Source: Lysobacter enzymogenes
Lineage (GTDB): Bacteria; Pseudomonadota; Gammaproteobacteria; Xanthomonadales; Xanthomonadaceae
Reading direction: 5' to 3'
DNA length: 64,000 bases
Assembly: GCF_017355525.1 (NCBI RefSeq)
Contig: NZ_CP067395.1
Location: 992,001-1,056,000 of the forward strand
Notes under the pieces: generated by a model
Told to the model about the DNA's origin: nothing
Database searches by the model: none
Seen by the model: the letters and a program-made list of their open reading frames with translations, nothing else
Position numbers and translations under genes: made by a program
Shown: piece after piece, positions 53,037-62,680 of the stretch
How the letters are laid out: the number at the start of each line of letters is the position of its first letter
Position numbering within the stretch: position 1 is the first letter of the stretch

Positions 53037-54887
53037 CTACGAATTCGACCCCGCGGCCACGCCGCCACGGCCCAGGCGCGAGCGTTCGAACCACCACAGC
53101 GCCGCGCACAAGGCCAGCCACGCCGCGAACCAAGGCCACGGCGAACCGCGTTCGCCGCTGAGGCCGGCCGCGCGCGGTTGCAACGCTTCGGCCGAGCGCA
53201 GCGCCAACGCGGCGGTCGCGTCGCGCAGCTCGCTCGCGCGCAAGCCCGACGCTTCGTCCGCGCCGCGCACGTAGAAGTCCTGGCGCTGTTCGCCGCGTTC
53301 CAGCACATGCCAGCCGGCGGCGACCGGCCAGTAGCCGGCGCAGGCCTGCGGGCCCGCAGCGGGATCGACCCGCAGCGCGCTGCGCGTACCGTCCGGCGCC
53401 GACACCCAGGTCGGCGCGGTCGCGCCGCACACGCTCACCCGCTCGCCGGCGCGCGCGTCGCCGTCGATGCGCAAGCGCGCGACGCTGCGCGGCCGCGCCA
53501 CCGCCGACAAGGCCTGGCTCCACAACCGCGCATGCGCATCGTCGCGGCCGGCCAGCACCAGCCGGAAGCTGTCGCTCAATCCCCACAGCGCGATCCGCCC
53601 CTGCCCGGCCGCGCGCCAGGCCGCGAACGCCTTGCCGTCGGCATCCGCGCCCAACGCCTGCAAGGACGGTCCGTCCAAGGCCAAGCTGCGCCGGATCAAA
53701 CCCGGCAACGCCGGCGGCGCTTGTTCGCGCGAACGCGGCGCGTCGGCGCTGCCCGGGCCCAGGCGCGCGCGCAACGCCGCTTCGTCGGCGCGTTCGGGCG
53801 GCAGGCGTACGCTGGCGGTGTCGGCGCCCGCGCCCGGTTCCAGGCCGAGTTCGCGCAGCTGCGCGCGCAGCCCCGCCGACAGCGGTCCGGTCGCGCGCAG
53901 CACCACGCCCAGGCCGGCGCGCAGCGCCGCGACCAGCGCGCCGCGTTGCGCCGGCGCCAGCGCGTCCCAGGCGCGTTCGTCGAGCACGACCGCGTCGAAG
54001 CCGGCCAGGGTCGGCGCGTCGATGCGCAGCGGCGCGTCGCCGAGTTGCAGGCCGGCGCCGGCGGCGATCTGGGTGTGCAGCTTGAGCCCGGCGTCGCTGG
54101 CCCAGCGGCGCAGGTACTTGAACTCGGGCCCGGGCGCGCCGGCCAGCAACAGCACCCGCGCCGGCGTTTCGGCTTCGACCGACAGCGGCAATTCGAGCCG
54201 TTCCAGTTCGCGCTGCTGCGCATCGACCGCGCGCAGGGCGAAACCGGCACGGCCGGCGACCCGCGCGACCGCCTGCAAGGCGAACGATCCGTCGGCCGCG
54301 AGCGCGGCGCGGTCGACCCGCTGCCCGGCCGGGTCGAGCAGTTCCACCGCGCCGCCGCCCGCGCCCTCGGCGCGGCCGTGCACGAAGAAGCTTTCGCCGG
54401 CGCCGATGCGCGCCGGCGTCCACGCGCCGACGATGCCGCGCGGCAATGGCGCCGGCGCGAACTCGAGCGCGCGGCCGCGCACCGCGTCGCGATCGCGCGC
54501 GCTCAGGCCCGCGCCGACGACGCTGATGCGCTGGAGCTGCGGATAACGCCGCAAGGCGGTGGCGAGATCGGGCACGCGTTCGCCGTCGAGGCCGGCCGGC
54601 GCTTCGGGCAGGCGCACGCGCACCTCGCCCGCGGCCTGGCGCCAGGCGGAATCGGCGCTCGCGGCGGTCGCGACCACCAGCGTGCCCGCGCGTCCCGGCA
54701 AGCGCGGCGGGAACAACGCGAAGTACAACAACGCGGCCAACACCGGCTGCGCCAGCAGCAACCCGGCCACGCGCCAGGAGCGCGAACGCGAACCCGCCTC
54801 GGCGCGATGCTGACGCCACAACGTCCGCGCTATCGCCAGCAACGCAGCGACGGCGAGCGCCGCGGCGACCGCGATCTCGAAGTTCAT
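53037..54887 (-). CDS. large membrane protein with unknown extracytoplasmic domain, last gene of the MoxR operon
   Basis: Protein of 616 residues. Three membrane segments are expected: about 4-22, about 38-58, and one near the C-terminus (WPWFAAWLALCAALWWFERS). The long middle part is exported and carries GTLVVATAASADSAWRQAAG, LLLAGAPGPEFKYLRRW and VVLDERAWDALAPAQRG, resembling a glutamine amidotransferase-like or vWA-lacking Bat-type protein without a catalytic Cys in evidence. The start overlaps the DUF4175 stop (ATGA). Function unknown. Confidence 0.75.
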   Translation of the reverse strand: MNFEIAVAAALAVAALLAIARTLWRQHRAEAGSRSRSWRVAGLLLAQPVLAALLYFALFPPRLPGRAGTLVVATAASADSAWRQAAGEVRVRLPEAPAGLDGERVPDLATALRRYPQLQRISVVGAGLSARDRDAVRGRALEFAPAPLPRGIVGAWTPARIGAGESFFVHGRAEGAGGGAVELLDPAGQRVDRAALAADGSFALQAVARVAGRAGFALRAVDAQQRELERLELPLSVEAETPARVLLLAGAPGPEFKYLRRWASDAGLKLHTQIAAGAGLQLGDAPLRIDAPTLAGFDAVVLDERAWDALAPAQRGALVAALRAGLGVVLRATGPLSAGLRAQLRELGLEPGAGADTASVRLPPERADEAALRARLGPGSADAPRSREQAPPALPGLIRRSLALDGPSLQALGADADGKAFAAWRAAGQGRIALWGLSDSFRLVLAGRDDAHARLWSQALSAVARPRSVARLRIDGDARAGERVSVCGATAPTWVSAPDGTRSALRVDPAAGPQACAGYWPVAAGWHVLERGEQRQDFYVRGADEASGLRASELRDATAALALRSAEALQPRAAGLSGERGSPWPWFAAWLALCAALWWFERSRLGRGGVAAGSNS

Positions 54888-57067
54888 CGCGCCTCCCGCG
54901 GCAAGCCGTCGAAGTAGCGGCGGTCGCGCGCATCGCCGGCGTCGCGCGCGCGCACCGCAGCCGCCGGCGGCGCCAGCAGCGGCCACAGCAGGCCGCGCAG
55001 GCGCGCCCGGCAGTCGCCGCAATCGGGCCGGTCGCGCAACGCCGCCAGCGCCGCGGCGAACGCCAGCGGATCGGGCACGCGCTGCGAATTCGCGCCGAGC
55101 CAGCGTTCCAGCGCGGCGTAATCCACCGGCTGCGACGGCGGCGCTTCCAGTTCGCGCCACAACCGCGCCGGCAGCGGGTCGGCCGCGCTCGCCGGCGCCA
55201 ACGCATCCTCGCGCCGCGCGATCCCTTTGCGGTCGCCGCCCAGGCGCCGGCTTTCGTCGATCGGCGGCAGTTCCGGCCCGACCCGGGCCAGATAGATCCG
55301 GCTGGCCTGCTGCACCTGCTTGATGAAGCCCAGCGCCTTGTACGCGAACGGCAGCGCCTGCTGCGGCTGGCCCTGGCGCAGATGCAGTTCGGATTGCCAC
55401 ATCTGGTCCAGCGCCGATTTCAGCAGGGCGCGGGTCTTCGGATCGAGCAAGGTCGCGGCCTCGGCGTGGTCGTGGGTGTGGCCGAACTCCTGCAGCACCG
55501 AGCCGGATTCGCCGAAGGCCGGCTTGGCCGCCGCTGGCGCGCCGTGATCGTGATCGTGCGCGTCGGCGGGCGCCGCAGCGGTTTCGCCCTCGTGCGCCTC
55601 GTTCTTGTGCGCCTCGCCTTCGTGCGGACGATCGTCCTCGCTGTCGCTGGTCGGCAGCTTCGGCTCGCCCTCGGCCTCCTCGCCGAGGAACTGGCCGTAG
55701 CGCAGCCGCAGCAGGCGCTGGTCGACGCCGATCGCGTCGGACTTCTTCACGAACGCGTCGCCGTCGAGCTTGCGCCGCTGCGCGATCAGCGCCTCGGCGT
55801 CGATGATGATCTGGCGCTGGCTGCGGAAGTACGCCGGCAACACGGTCTTGACCATGCCTTCGATGCCGGTCGCCTCGCTGCCGGCATCGGCCGGCCAGCG
55901 CAGGATCAGGTTCGGGCTGGCCGCGCTCTGCGGCTGCGGCGCGCGGTTGTCGGCGATGGTCAGCTGCACGATCAGGTCGTCGCCGACGGCGAAGCCGAGC
56001 GCAGCCAGGTCCAGCGCGTGGACGAAGCGCTTGGCGGTGGCGCTGCCGCTGCCGCGCAGCTCGACGCTGCGTTCGCGGAAGGTGATCTGTTCGCCGCTGC
56101 CCTGCGCCAGCACGATCCGCAGCCGCGCGTTGGCGGCGACGCCGTAGTCGTCGCTGGCTTCGAACGCCAGCGGCCAGGTCTTCTGGCCGCGCGCGAGCAG
56201 GGTCAGGCCGCGCTCGGGTTGCAGCACGCGCACCTGCGGCGCGCGGTCGGGGACGACGTCGAGGCGATACAGCCGCCGCGTCTGCGCCTGCGGCGCGCCG
56301 GCCGCTACGATCCGGTACAGGCTCGACTTGTTCAACACGCGTTGCGCGTTCCACTCCTCGCCTTCGCGCCGTAGCGGCAGGCGTTCGCCGTCGTGGAAGA
56401 CCAGCTCGGCCTGCGCCGGCTGCGGGTCGAACCGCAAGCGCCAGCGCAGCGTCGCCGCTTCGGGTACGCGGCCTTCCAGGCTGGGTTCGTCGCGCGCGGG
56501 CAAGCCGGTGTAGGCCGGCGGCTGGATCCGCAGCGCTTGCGCGGTCAGGCGCGGCTGGCCTGGCGCGGCGGCGATCGGCGGCGCGGGCGAGAGCGCGGGT
56601 TCGGTCGGCATGCGCGTCGCCTGCGGCCACAGCGCGGCCACTGCGGTCAGCGCCAGAGCAAGCGCCGCGCCAATCAGCTTGGGACGCCACGGCTGCGGTT
56701 CGAGCAGACCGGTATCCGACCCGGCTTCGATCCGTCGTTCCAAACGCTGGCGTTGCAAACGTTGCAAGCCGCGCAGCGGGCCGGGACCGGCGAACAACAG
56801 ATCGGCGCTGTCGTCCATGTCGGGCCGCAGCGCGTTGAGCCGGCGCACCAGCCATTCGCGATCCAGCCGCGCGACGCCGCGCCAGACCCGCCACGCGACC
56901 GCGGCCAGGCCGCAGGCCGCGATCAGGCAGGCTGCGCCGATGCCGAGCCAGCGCGCGCTCAGCGCGAACAGCGGCAGCAGCCAGACGCCCCAGGCCAGCG
57001 CCAGATGGAGCGCGCGGCCGCGGCGCGCCTGCGCTTGCCAGCGCTGGGTGCGTTGGATCGCGGTCAT
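54884..57067 (-). CDS. DUF4175 membrane protein with His-rich insert
   Basis: Protein of 727 residues. Two N-terminal membrane segments (about 22-60) and another near 128-148 (LIGAALALALTAVAALWPQ) are followed by a long periplasmic region with QALRIQPPAYTGLPA and repeated beta-domains, typical of DUF4175. Residues about 475-545 form an acidic His-rich insert (HEGEAHKNEAHEGET, HDHDHGAPA, FGHTHDHAEA) not expected of the core family. The C-terminal 180 residues are helical. It overlaps both neighbours by four bases. Confidence 0.83.
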   Translation of the reverse strand: MTAIQRTQRWQAQARRGRALHLALAWGVWLLPLFALSARWLGIGAACLIAACGLAAVAWRVWRGVARLDREWLVRRLNALRPDMDDSADLLFAGPGPLRGLQRLQRQRLERRIEAGSDTGLLEPQPWRPKLIGAALALALTAVAALWPQATRMPTEPALSPAPPIAAAPGQPRLTAQALRIQPPAYTGLPARDEPSLEGRVPEAATLRWRLRFDPQPAQAELVFHDGERLPLRREGEEWNAQRVLNKSSLYRIVAAGAPQAQTRRLYRLDVVPDRAPQVRVLQPERGLTLLARGQKTWPLAFEASDDYGVAANARLRIVLAQGSGEQITFRERSVELRGSGSATAKRFVHALDLAALGFAVGDDLIVQLTIADNRAPQPQSAASPNLILRWPADAGSEATGIEGMVKTVLPAYFRSQRQIIIDAEALIAQRRKLDGDAFVKKSDAIGVDQRLLRLRYGQFLGEEAEGEPKLPTSDSEDDRPHEGEAHKNEAHEGETAAAPADAHDHDHGAPAAAKPAFGESGSVLQEFGHTHDHAEAATLLDPKTRALLKSALDQMWQSELHLRQGQPQQALPFAYKALGFIKQVQQASRIYLARVGPELPPIDESRRLGGDRKGIARREDALAPASAADPLPARLWRELEAPPSQPVDYAALERWLGANSQRVPDPLAFAAALAALRDRPDCGDCRARLRGLLWPLLAPPAAAVRARDAGDARDRRYFDGLPREAR

Positions 57068-58224
57068 GGCGCCGCTCCGCGTTTGGACCGCGTCGCCAGC
57101 CAGCGTTCGAGCAAGAACAAGACCGCGGCCAGCAAGGCCAGCCACGGCCGCAGATCCAGCGGCGGCGCGGCGAACGCGGGGCCGCCGCCGGCCGGCGCAT
57201 AATCGCGCGCCGCTACTCGCGAAGGCGACGGCGCTTGCGCTGCGAACAAGTCGCGCAACCCGGCGGCGAACCCCGGCTGCGTCAACGCCGGCCACGCGCG
57301 CGGCTCCATGGCGCCGGCGAAGCGCAGCGCCTGCCCGCGCCCCACCCGCGCGCCGACGACGCGCACCGCGCCTTGCGCGTCGCGCCACAACGGCGCGTCG
57401 AACTTCGCTTCGGGCCAAACCGCCTGCGCATCGAGCAACACCCGGCCGCCCTGCGCGACCCAGTCGCGCACGGCTTGCGGCACCGGCCCCGGCGCCAACC
57501 AGATCAATGCGCGCGCTTGCGGATCGAAGGCCTGCTCCAGCGGCGCCGCGTCCACCGCAGCGCCGCGTTCGTCCCACGCCGCCACCGCGGCGCGCAGATA
57601 CGCCGCCGCCTGCGCGCGCTGCGGCGCGTAGCGGATCGGCGGCGGCGCCAGCGCAGGCTCGCGCGCGGGTGGCGCATCGGCCGCGTCGCCGTCGTCGACG
57701 ACGCGCCACTGCACCGGCCGCGACAACCGCAAACGCGCGCCGTCGGCGCCGTCCAAGCGCGCCGGCACCGCCACGGTCAAGCCGACGCCCGGCGGCAAGG
57801 TCGCATCCAGCTCGCGCACTACGCTGGCCAGATCGGCGGGCGCAACCGGCGCCGGCGTATCCAGCCTAGGAAAGCCCGGCGCCAACCAGCGCCGTTCCAG
57901 TTTCGCGTTTTCCAGACCCGCCGCCGCGCGCGCCGGCTGCAAGCCCGGCGCCACCGCCAGCCACGCGGTCTGCGACTGCGCGCCGAACAACACCGGTTGC
58001 GCCAGCCACAGCGCCAGCAACGCCAACAGCAACAGCCGCAACAGCAACAACAGCCACTCGTCGAAACGCAGCCGGCTGCGCGGGCGCGGTTTCTCGCGCA
58101 GCCAGCGCAGCGCGGCGAACACGGTCGGGCGCTGTTCGCTGCGCCGGGCCAGATGGATCAGCAGCGGCAGCGCCAGCGCCGCCAGCGCGGCCAGCGCCAT
58201 CGGCAGCAACAGCGCCGCGCTCAT
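57064..58224 (-). CDS. BatA-like membrane protein
   Basis: Protein of 386 residues. The N-terminus LALPLLIHLARRSEQRPTVFAALRWLREKP is typical of BatA N-terminal domains, with membrane segments at about 5-22 and 57-77, and a C-terminal one (LDLRPWLALLAAVLFLLERW). No vWA MIDAS motif (DxSxS) is present, so it is the short, vWA-lacking form. Overlaps upstream DUF58 gene and downstream gene (ATGA both times). Confidence 0.82.
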   Translation of the reverse strand: MSAALLLPMALAALAALALPLLIHLARRSEQRPTVFAALRWLREKPRPRSRLRFDEWLLLLLRLLLLALLALWLAQPVLFGAQSQTAWLAVAPGLQPARAAAGLENAKLERRWLAPGFPRLDTPAPVAPADLASVVRELDATLPPGVGLTVAVPARLDGADGARLRLSRPVQWRVVDDGDAADAPPAREPALAPPPIRYAPQRAQAAAYLRAAVAAWDERGAAVDAAPLEQAFDPQARALIWLAPGPVPQAVRDWVAQGGRVLLDAQAVWPEAKFDAPLWRDAQGAVRVVGARVGRGQALRFAGAMEPRAWPALTQPGFAAGLRDLFAAQAPSPSRVAARDYAPAGGGPAFAAPPLDLRPWLALLAAVLFLLERWLATRSKRGAAP

Positions 58225-59129
58225 GCGTCCCCCGCGGCGTCGCGGCCGCCGAACAGACGCCGCAGCGGCAGGTCGACCGGCTCGTCGAGCACGTGTTCGG
58301 CGTGGCGGATGCCGGCCGCGTCCAGGCGCGCGTCGACCGCGCGGCGCGCGGCGGCGAAGCGGTCGAGGAACTCGCGCCGCAACGCATCGCCGTCGCCGAG
58401 CAGTTCCTCGCCGGTTTCCGGATCGCGGAACCGGTGACCGCCACGGAATGGGAAATCGCGCTCCTCGGCGGTCAGGATGCGCACGCTCAACACTTCGCGC
58501 CTGGCCGCGGCGAGGCGCTCCGCGACCGCCAACGCGGCTTCGTCGAAACCGTCGCCGAGCATCAGCACCAGGTCGCCGGCGCCGATGCGTTCCCACAGCG
58601 GCCGCAGCAGCGCCGCGTCCGGCCACGCGCCGCGCGCCTGCAAGCCGTGCAGCTCCAGCAGCAGCCCGTCGCGCTGGCGCACGCCGGTGGCCGGCGCGAT
58701 CAGGCGCAGGCCGTCCTCGCGCAGCACGATCGCGCCGAAGCGGTCGTTCTGGCGCAGCGCCAGCTCGGCCACGCACGCGGCGATGGCCTTGGCCGCGTCC
58801 AGGCGCGAATAGTCGGGGCGGGCGCCGTCGCGCTGGTCCATCGAAGCGCTGGCATCGAGCAGCAGCCACGCCGCCAGCGGGCTTTCGCGCTCGGCTTCGC
58901 GGATGAAGAAACGGTCCGAGCGCGCGTACAGCTTCCAGTCGATCTGGCGCAGTTCGTCGCCGGGCTCGTAGGCGCGGTACTGGGCGAACTCCAGCCCGGC
59001 GCCGCGGCTGCGGCTGCGGTGCGCGCCGATGCCGTGCGCGCCGACCGCGCGGCGCGACACGAGGTTGAGGCTGCGCAGGCGCGCGCGCACGTCGGCCGGA
59101 ATCAAGTCGGCGAGCCTCAGGTCGCGCAT
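58221..59129 (-). CDS. DUF58 domain protein
   Basis: Soluble protein of 302 residues with the family core GAGLEFAQYRAYEPGDELRQ and IDWKLYARSDRFFIREAERE, followed by a vWA-like part with LLLDASASMDQ. DUF58 proteins are regularly paired with MoxR ATPases and BatA proteins, as here. It lies 46 bases after moxR and overlaps the BatA-like start. Confidence 0.92.
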   Translation of the reverse strand: MRDLRLADLIPADVRARLRSLNLVSRRAVGAHGIGAHRSRSRGAGLEFAQYRAYEPGDELRQIDWKLYARSDRFFIREAERESPLAAWLLLDASASMDQRDGARPDYSRLDAAKAIAACVAELALRQNDRFGAIVLREDGLRLIAPATGVRQRDGLLLELHGLQARGAWPDAALLRPLWERIGAGDLVLMLGDGFDEAALAVAERLAAARREVLSVRILTAEERDFPFRGGHRFRDPETGEELLGDGDALRREFLDRFAAARRAVDARLDAAGIRHAEHVLDEPVDLPLRRLFGGRDAAGDA

Positions 59130-59175
59130 GCGCCGCCCTCGCCTGCTGCCGCGCGGTTACCGCGGTTCATGCGGG

Positions 59176-60177
<1,002 letters not shown>

Positions 60178-60229
60178 CGCCGCTCCCGAAACTGCTTGTT
60201 GTCGCGAATGCGAAACCGCCGCGCGCCGA

Positions 60230-60931
60230 TCACGAGTTCAACGCGTACATGACGATATTGACCCCGAACTTGGTGTTGTCCTCGGCCAGAAACCGCTTGT
60301 TGCGCCAGTCGTAATCCCACTCGCAGCCGTAGTCCTTGTTGCTGTACAAAATGCCGAGCCGCCCGTCGATCTCGATGCCCTTGAGGTAGTCGTGGACCAG
60401 ATCGTCGCCCCAGCCGTTGAGCTCGAAGCCGGTCGCCGGCGGGCCGTCGAAGACGAAGAAGCTGCGGTAGACCGGGTGGTTCTTCGGCAGTTTCTTCAGC
60501 GCCTTGGCGCCGAAGATCTTGCCCATCTGCGCCTCGAACGACTTGGCGAACAAGCCGTCGATGTCGTGGTTGCAGTCGTCGACGAAGACGAAGCCGCCGT
60601 TGCGCACGTAGCGCTCGAAGTTGCGCCGCTCGTCGGGGTTGAACTCGACCAGCTTGTGCCCGGCCAGATAGCAGAACGGCGCCGCCAGCATCTTCGGGTC
60701 GGCCAGCGCCAGCACGTGTTCCTTCGGGTCCACGCGCAGGTTGGTGTAGTCGATCAGGGACGTGATCAGGTTGGCCGGCATGCGCTGGTCCACGTCCCAG
60801 TCGCCGGAGTCGTACTTGAGCCGGGTGAACCAGAAATCGTAGTCGGCCGCCGCGCGCGCCAGCGGCGCCCGCGCAACCAGCGCGCCGGCCGCGGCGCCGA
60901 GCATCAGCCGCAGGAACTGCGCGCGGTTCAC
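60230..60931 (-). CDS. DUF4159 exported protein
   Basis: Protein of 233 residues with a signal peptide (FLRLMLGAAAGALVARAPLA) and the DUF4159 core: FTRLKYDSGDWDVDQ, PFCYLAGHKLVEFNPDERRN and NGGFVFVDDCNHDIDGLF. A GTG start at 60931 is the best in the frame. Role unknown; it occurs with MoxR/Bat clusters elsewhere. Confidence 0.82.
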   Translation of the reverse strand: MNRAQFLRLMLGAAAGALVARAPLARAAADYDFWFTRLKYDSGDWDVDQRMPANLITSLIDYTNLRVDPKEHVLALADPKMLAAPFCYLAGHKLVEFNPDERRNFERYVRNGGFVFVDDCNHDIDGLFAKSFEAQMGKIFGAKALKKLPKNHPVYRSFFVFDGPPATGFELNGWGDDLVHDYLKGIEIDGRLGILYSNKDYGCEWDYDWRNKRFLAEDNTKFGVNIVMYALNS

Positions 60932-60966
60932 CGCGAATCCGCCGGGCCGGCCGCGCCGCGCATCGG

Positions 60967-62592
60967 CTACAGCGCCCGCGCGGTGTTGATGACGTTGACG
61001 CCGTCGAAGCGCGCGGTCGCGGCGCCGTGCGACACCGCCGAGACCTGGCTCGGCTGGCCCTTGCCGTCGAAAAACGAGCCGCCGAGGCGGAAATCGCGTT
61101 CGTCGCAGATCGCCGAGCACGAGGCCCAGAACTCCGGCGTGCGGATCTGGTAGGCCGCGTCCTCGACCAGCCCGGCGACCTGCCCGTTCTTGATCTCGAA
61201 GAACAGCTGCCCGCCGAACTGCGCGTTGTAGCGCTGCTGGTCGATCGAATACGAACCGCGTCCGTGGATGTACAGCCCGCGCTCGACGCCCTTGACCATC
61301 TCGGCGACGCTGAGCTTGTCCTTGCCGGGCCGCAGCGACACGTTCGGCATGCGCTGGAACTGCACGCTCGACCACGAATCGGCGTAGCTGCAACCGTGCG
61401 ATTGCTTGTGCCCGAGGATATGCGCCTCGTCGCGGGTGGCCTGATAGTCGACCAGCACGCCGTCGCGGATCAGGTCCCACTCGCGCGTCTTGACCCCTTC
61501 GTCGTCGAAGCCGACCGCGCCGAGGCTGCCCGGGCGGGTCTTGTCGGCGACGAAGTTGACCCGTTCGCTGCCGTACTTGAAGCCGGCGTCGCGCTTGTCG
61601 AGGGTGGCGAAGCTGGTGCCGGCGTAGTTGGCCTCGTAGCCGAGCACGCGGTCGAGTTCGAGCGGGTGGCCGACGTTCTCGTGGATGGTCAGGAACAGAT
61701 TGGACGGATCGATCACCAGATCGTACTTGCCCGGCTTCACCGACGGCGCCTTGAGCTTGGCGCGGGCGTGGCGCGCGGCGGCGGCGGCGTCTTCGAGCAC
61801 GTCGTAGCTGCCGCTGTAGCCGGTCAGCCCGCCCGGCAAGGCGAACTTGCCGGCCGGGTCGGCGTCCAGGTATTCGTAGCCCATGCCCATCGGCGCCGAC
61901 AGGCCGTCGCGGCTGCGGAACTTGCCGCTGGCCTTGTCGACCGCGGTCGCGGTCAGCGGCAGCCAGATCCGGTGCACGTCCTGATCGATGTAGCTGCCGT
62001 CGGTGGAGGCGAAATATTTTTGTTCGTTGATCGCGAACAGGTTGGACTGGACGAAATCGGCGCCGTTCTTCAGGGCGGCGGCGTTGACCGACATCAACAG
62101 CTCGACCTTGTCCTTGACCGGCACCGCCAGCGCGTTCTTGCGCACCGGCGTGGCCCAGCGCACTTCGCCGACGCCTTGCACCGGCGCAAGTTCGACCTTG
62201 CGCGTCTGCACGCGCGCGTTGGCCTGGGCGATGGCCAGGGCCTGTTTCGTCGCCTTGGCCACCGCATCGGGCGTCATCTGCGAAGTCGCGGCGAAACCCC
62301 AGGCGCCGTCGCGCAGCACGCGCACGCCGACCCCGACCGATTCGGCGTTGACGATGTTGCGCACCTGCGCCTCGCGGGTCAGCACCGACTGGCGCAGGTA
62401 GCGGCCCACGCGCACGTCGCAGTACTGCGCGCCGCCGTCGCGCGCGGCGCCCAGCGCGGTGTCGGCCAGGCGCTTGCGCAGCGCCGGGTCGGCCGGTTCC
62501 AGCAGGGCTTCGGCGGCGACGCTGCGGCCGAAGGGAAGCATCAGCGCGGCCAGGCCGAGGCCGGCGGAACCGAGGAAATCGCGTCGTTGCAC
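60967..62592 (-). CDS. TldD-family metalloprotease with Tat-like signal
   Basis: Protein of 541 residues. The zinc motif HENVGHPLELD (HExxxH) is intact near 304-312, with the partner Cys expected in the C-terminal part (WASCSAICDERDF). Unlike cytoplasmic TldD it begins MQRRDFLGSAGLGLAALMLP, a Tat-like signal, so it is probably exported. Start is GTG 62592. With the TldE-like gene upstream it should form a TldD/E heterodimeric protease. Directly upstream of the DUF4159 and MoxR genes. Confidence 0.88.
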   Translation of the reverse strand: MQRRDFLGSAGLGLAALMLPFGRSVAAEALLEPADPALRKRLADTALGAARDGGAQYCDVRVGRYLRQSVLTREAQVRNIVNAESVGVGVRVLRDGAWGFAATSQMTPDAVAKATKQALAIAQANARVQTRKVELAPVQGVGEVRWATPVRKNALAVPVKDKVELLMSVNAAALKNGADFVQSNLFAINEQKYFASTDGSYIDQDVHRIWLPLTATAVDKASGKFRSRDGLSAPMGMGYEYLDADPAGKFALPGGLTGYSGSYDVLEDAAAAARHARAKLKAPSVKPGKYDLVIDPSNLFLTIHENVGHPLELDRVLGYEANYAGTSFATLDKRDAGFKYGSERVNFVADKTRPGSLGAVGFDDEGVKTREWDLIRDGVLVDYQATRDEAHILGHKQSHGCSYADSWSSVQFQRMPNVSLRPGKDKLSVAEMVKGVERGLYIHGRGSYSIDQQRYNAQFGGQLFFEIKNGQVAGLVEDAAYQIRTPEFWASCSAICDERDFRLGGSFFDGKGQPSQVSAVSHGAATARFDGVNVINTARAL

Positions 62593-62642
62593 GGCGGTGC
62601 GGCCTCTTGCGGGTAATGCGGTCGGGTCTTGCGTACGGCCAG

Positions 62643-62673
62643 GCGTCCGGCGCGCGCGCGGCGCGCCGGACGC
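62643..62673. promoter_or_regulatory. 13-bp perfect inverted repeat in the TldE-TldD gap
   Basis: GCGTCCGGCGCGC (62643-62655) and GCGCGCCGGACGC (62661-62673), loop of 5 bases, lying just after the TldE stop. Possible attenuator or mRNA-stability element. Confidence 0.5.
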
Positions 62674-62680
62674 GCGCGGC

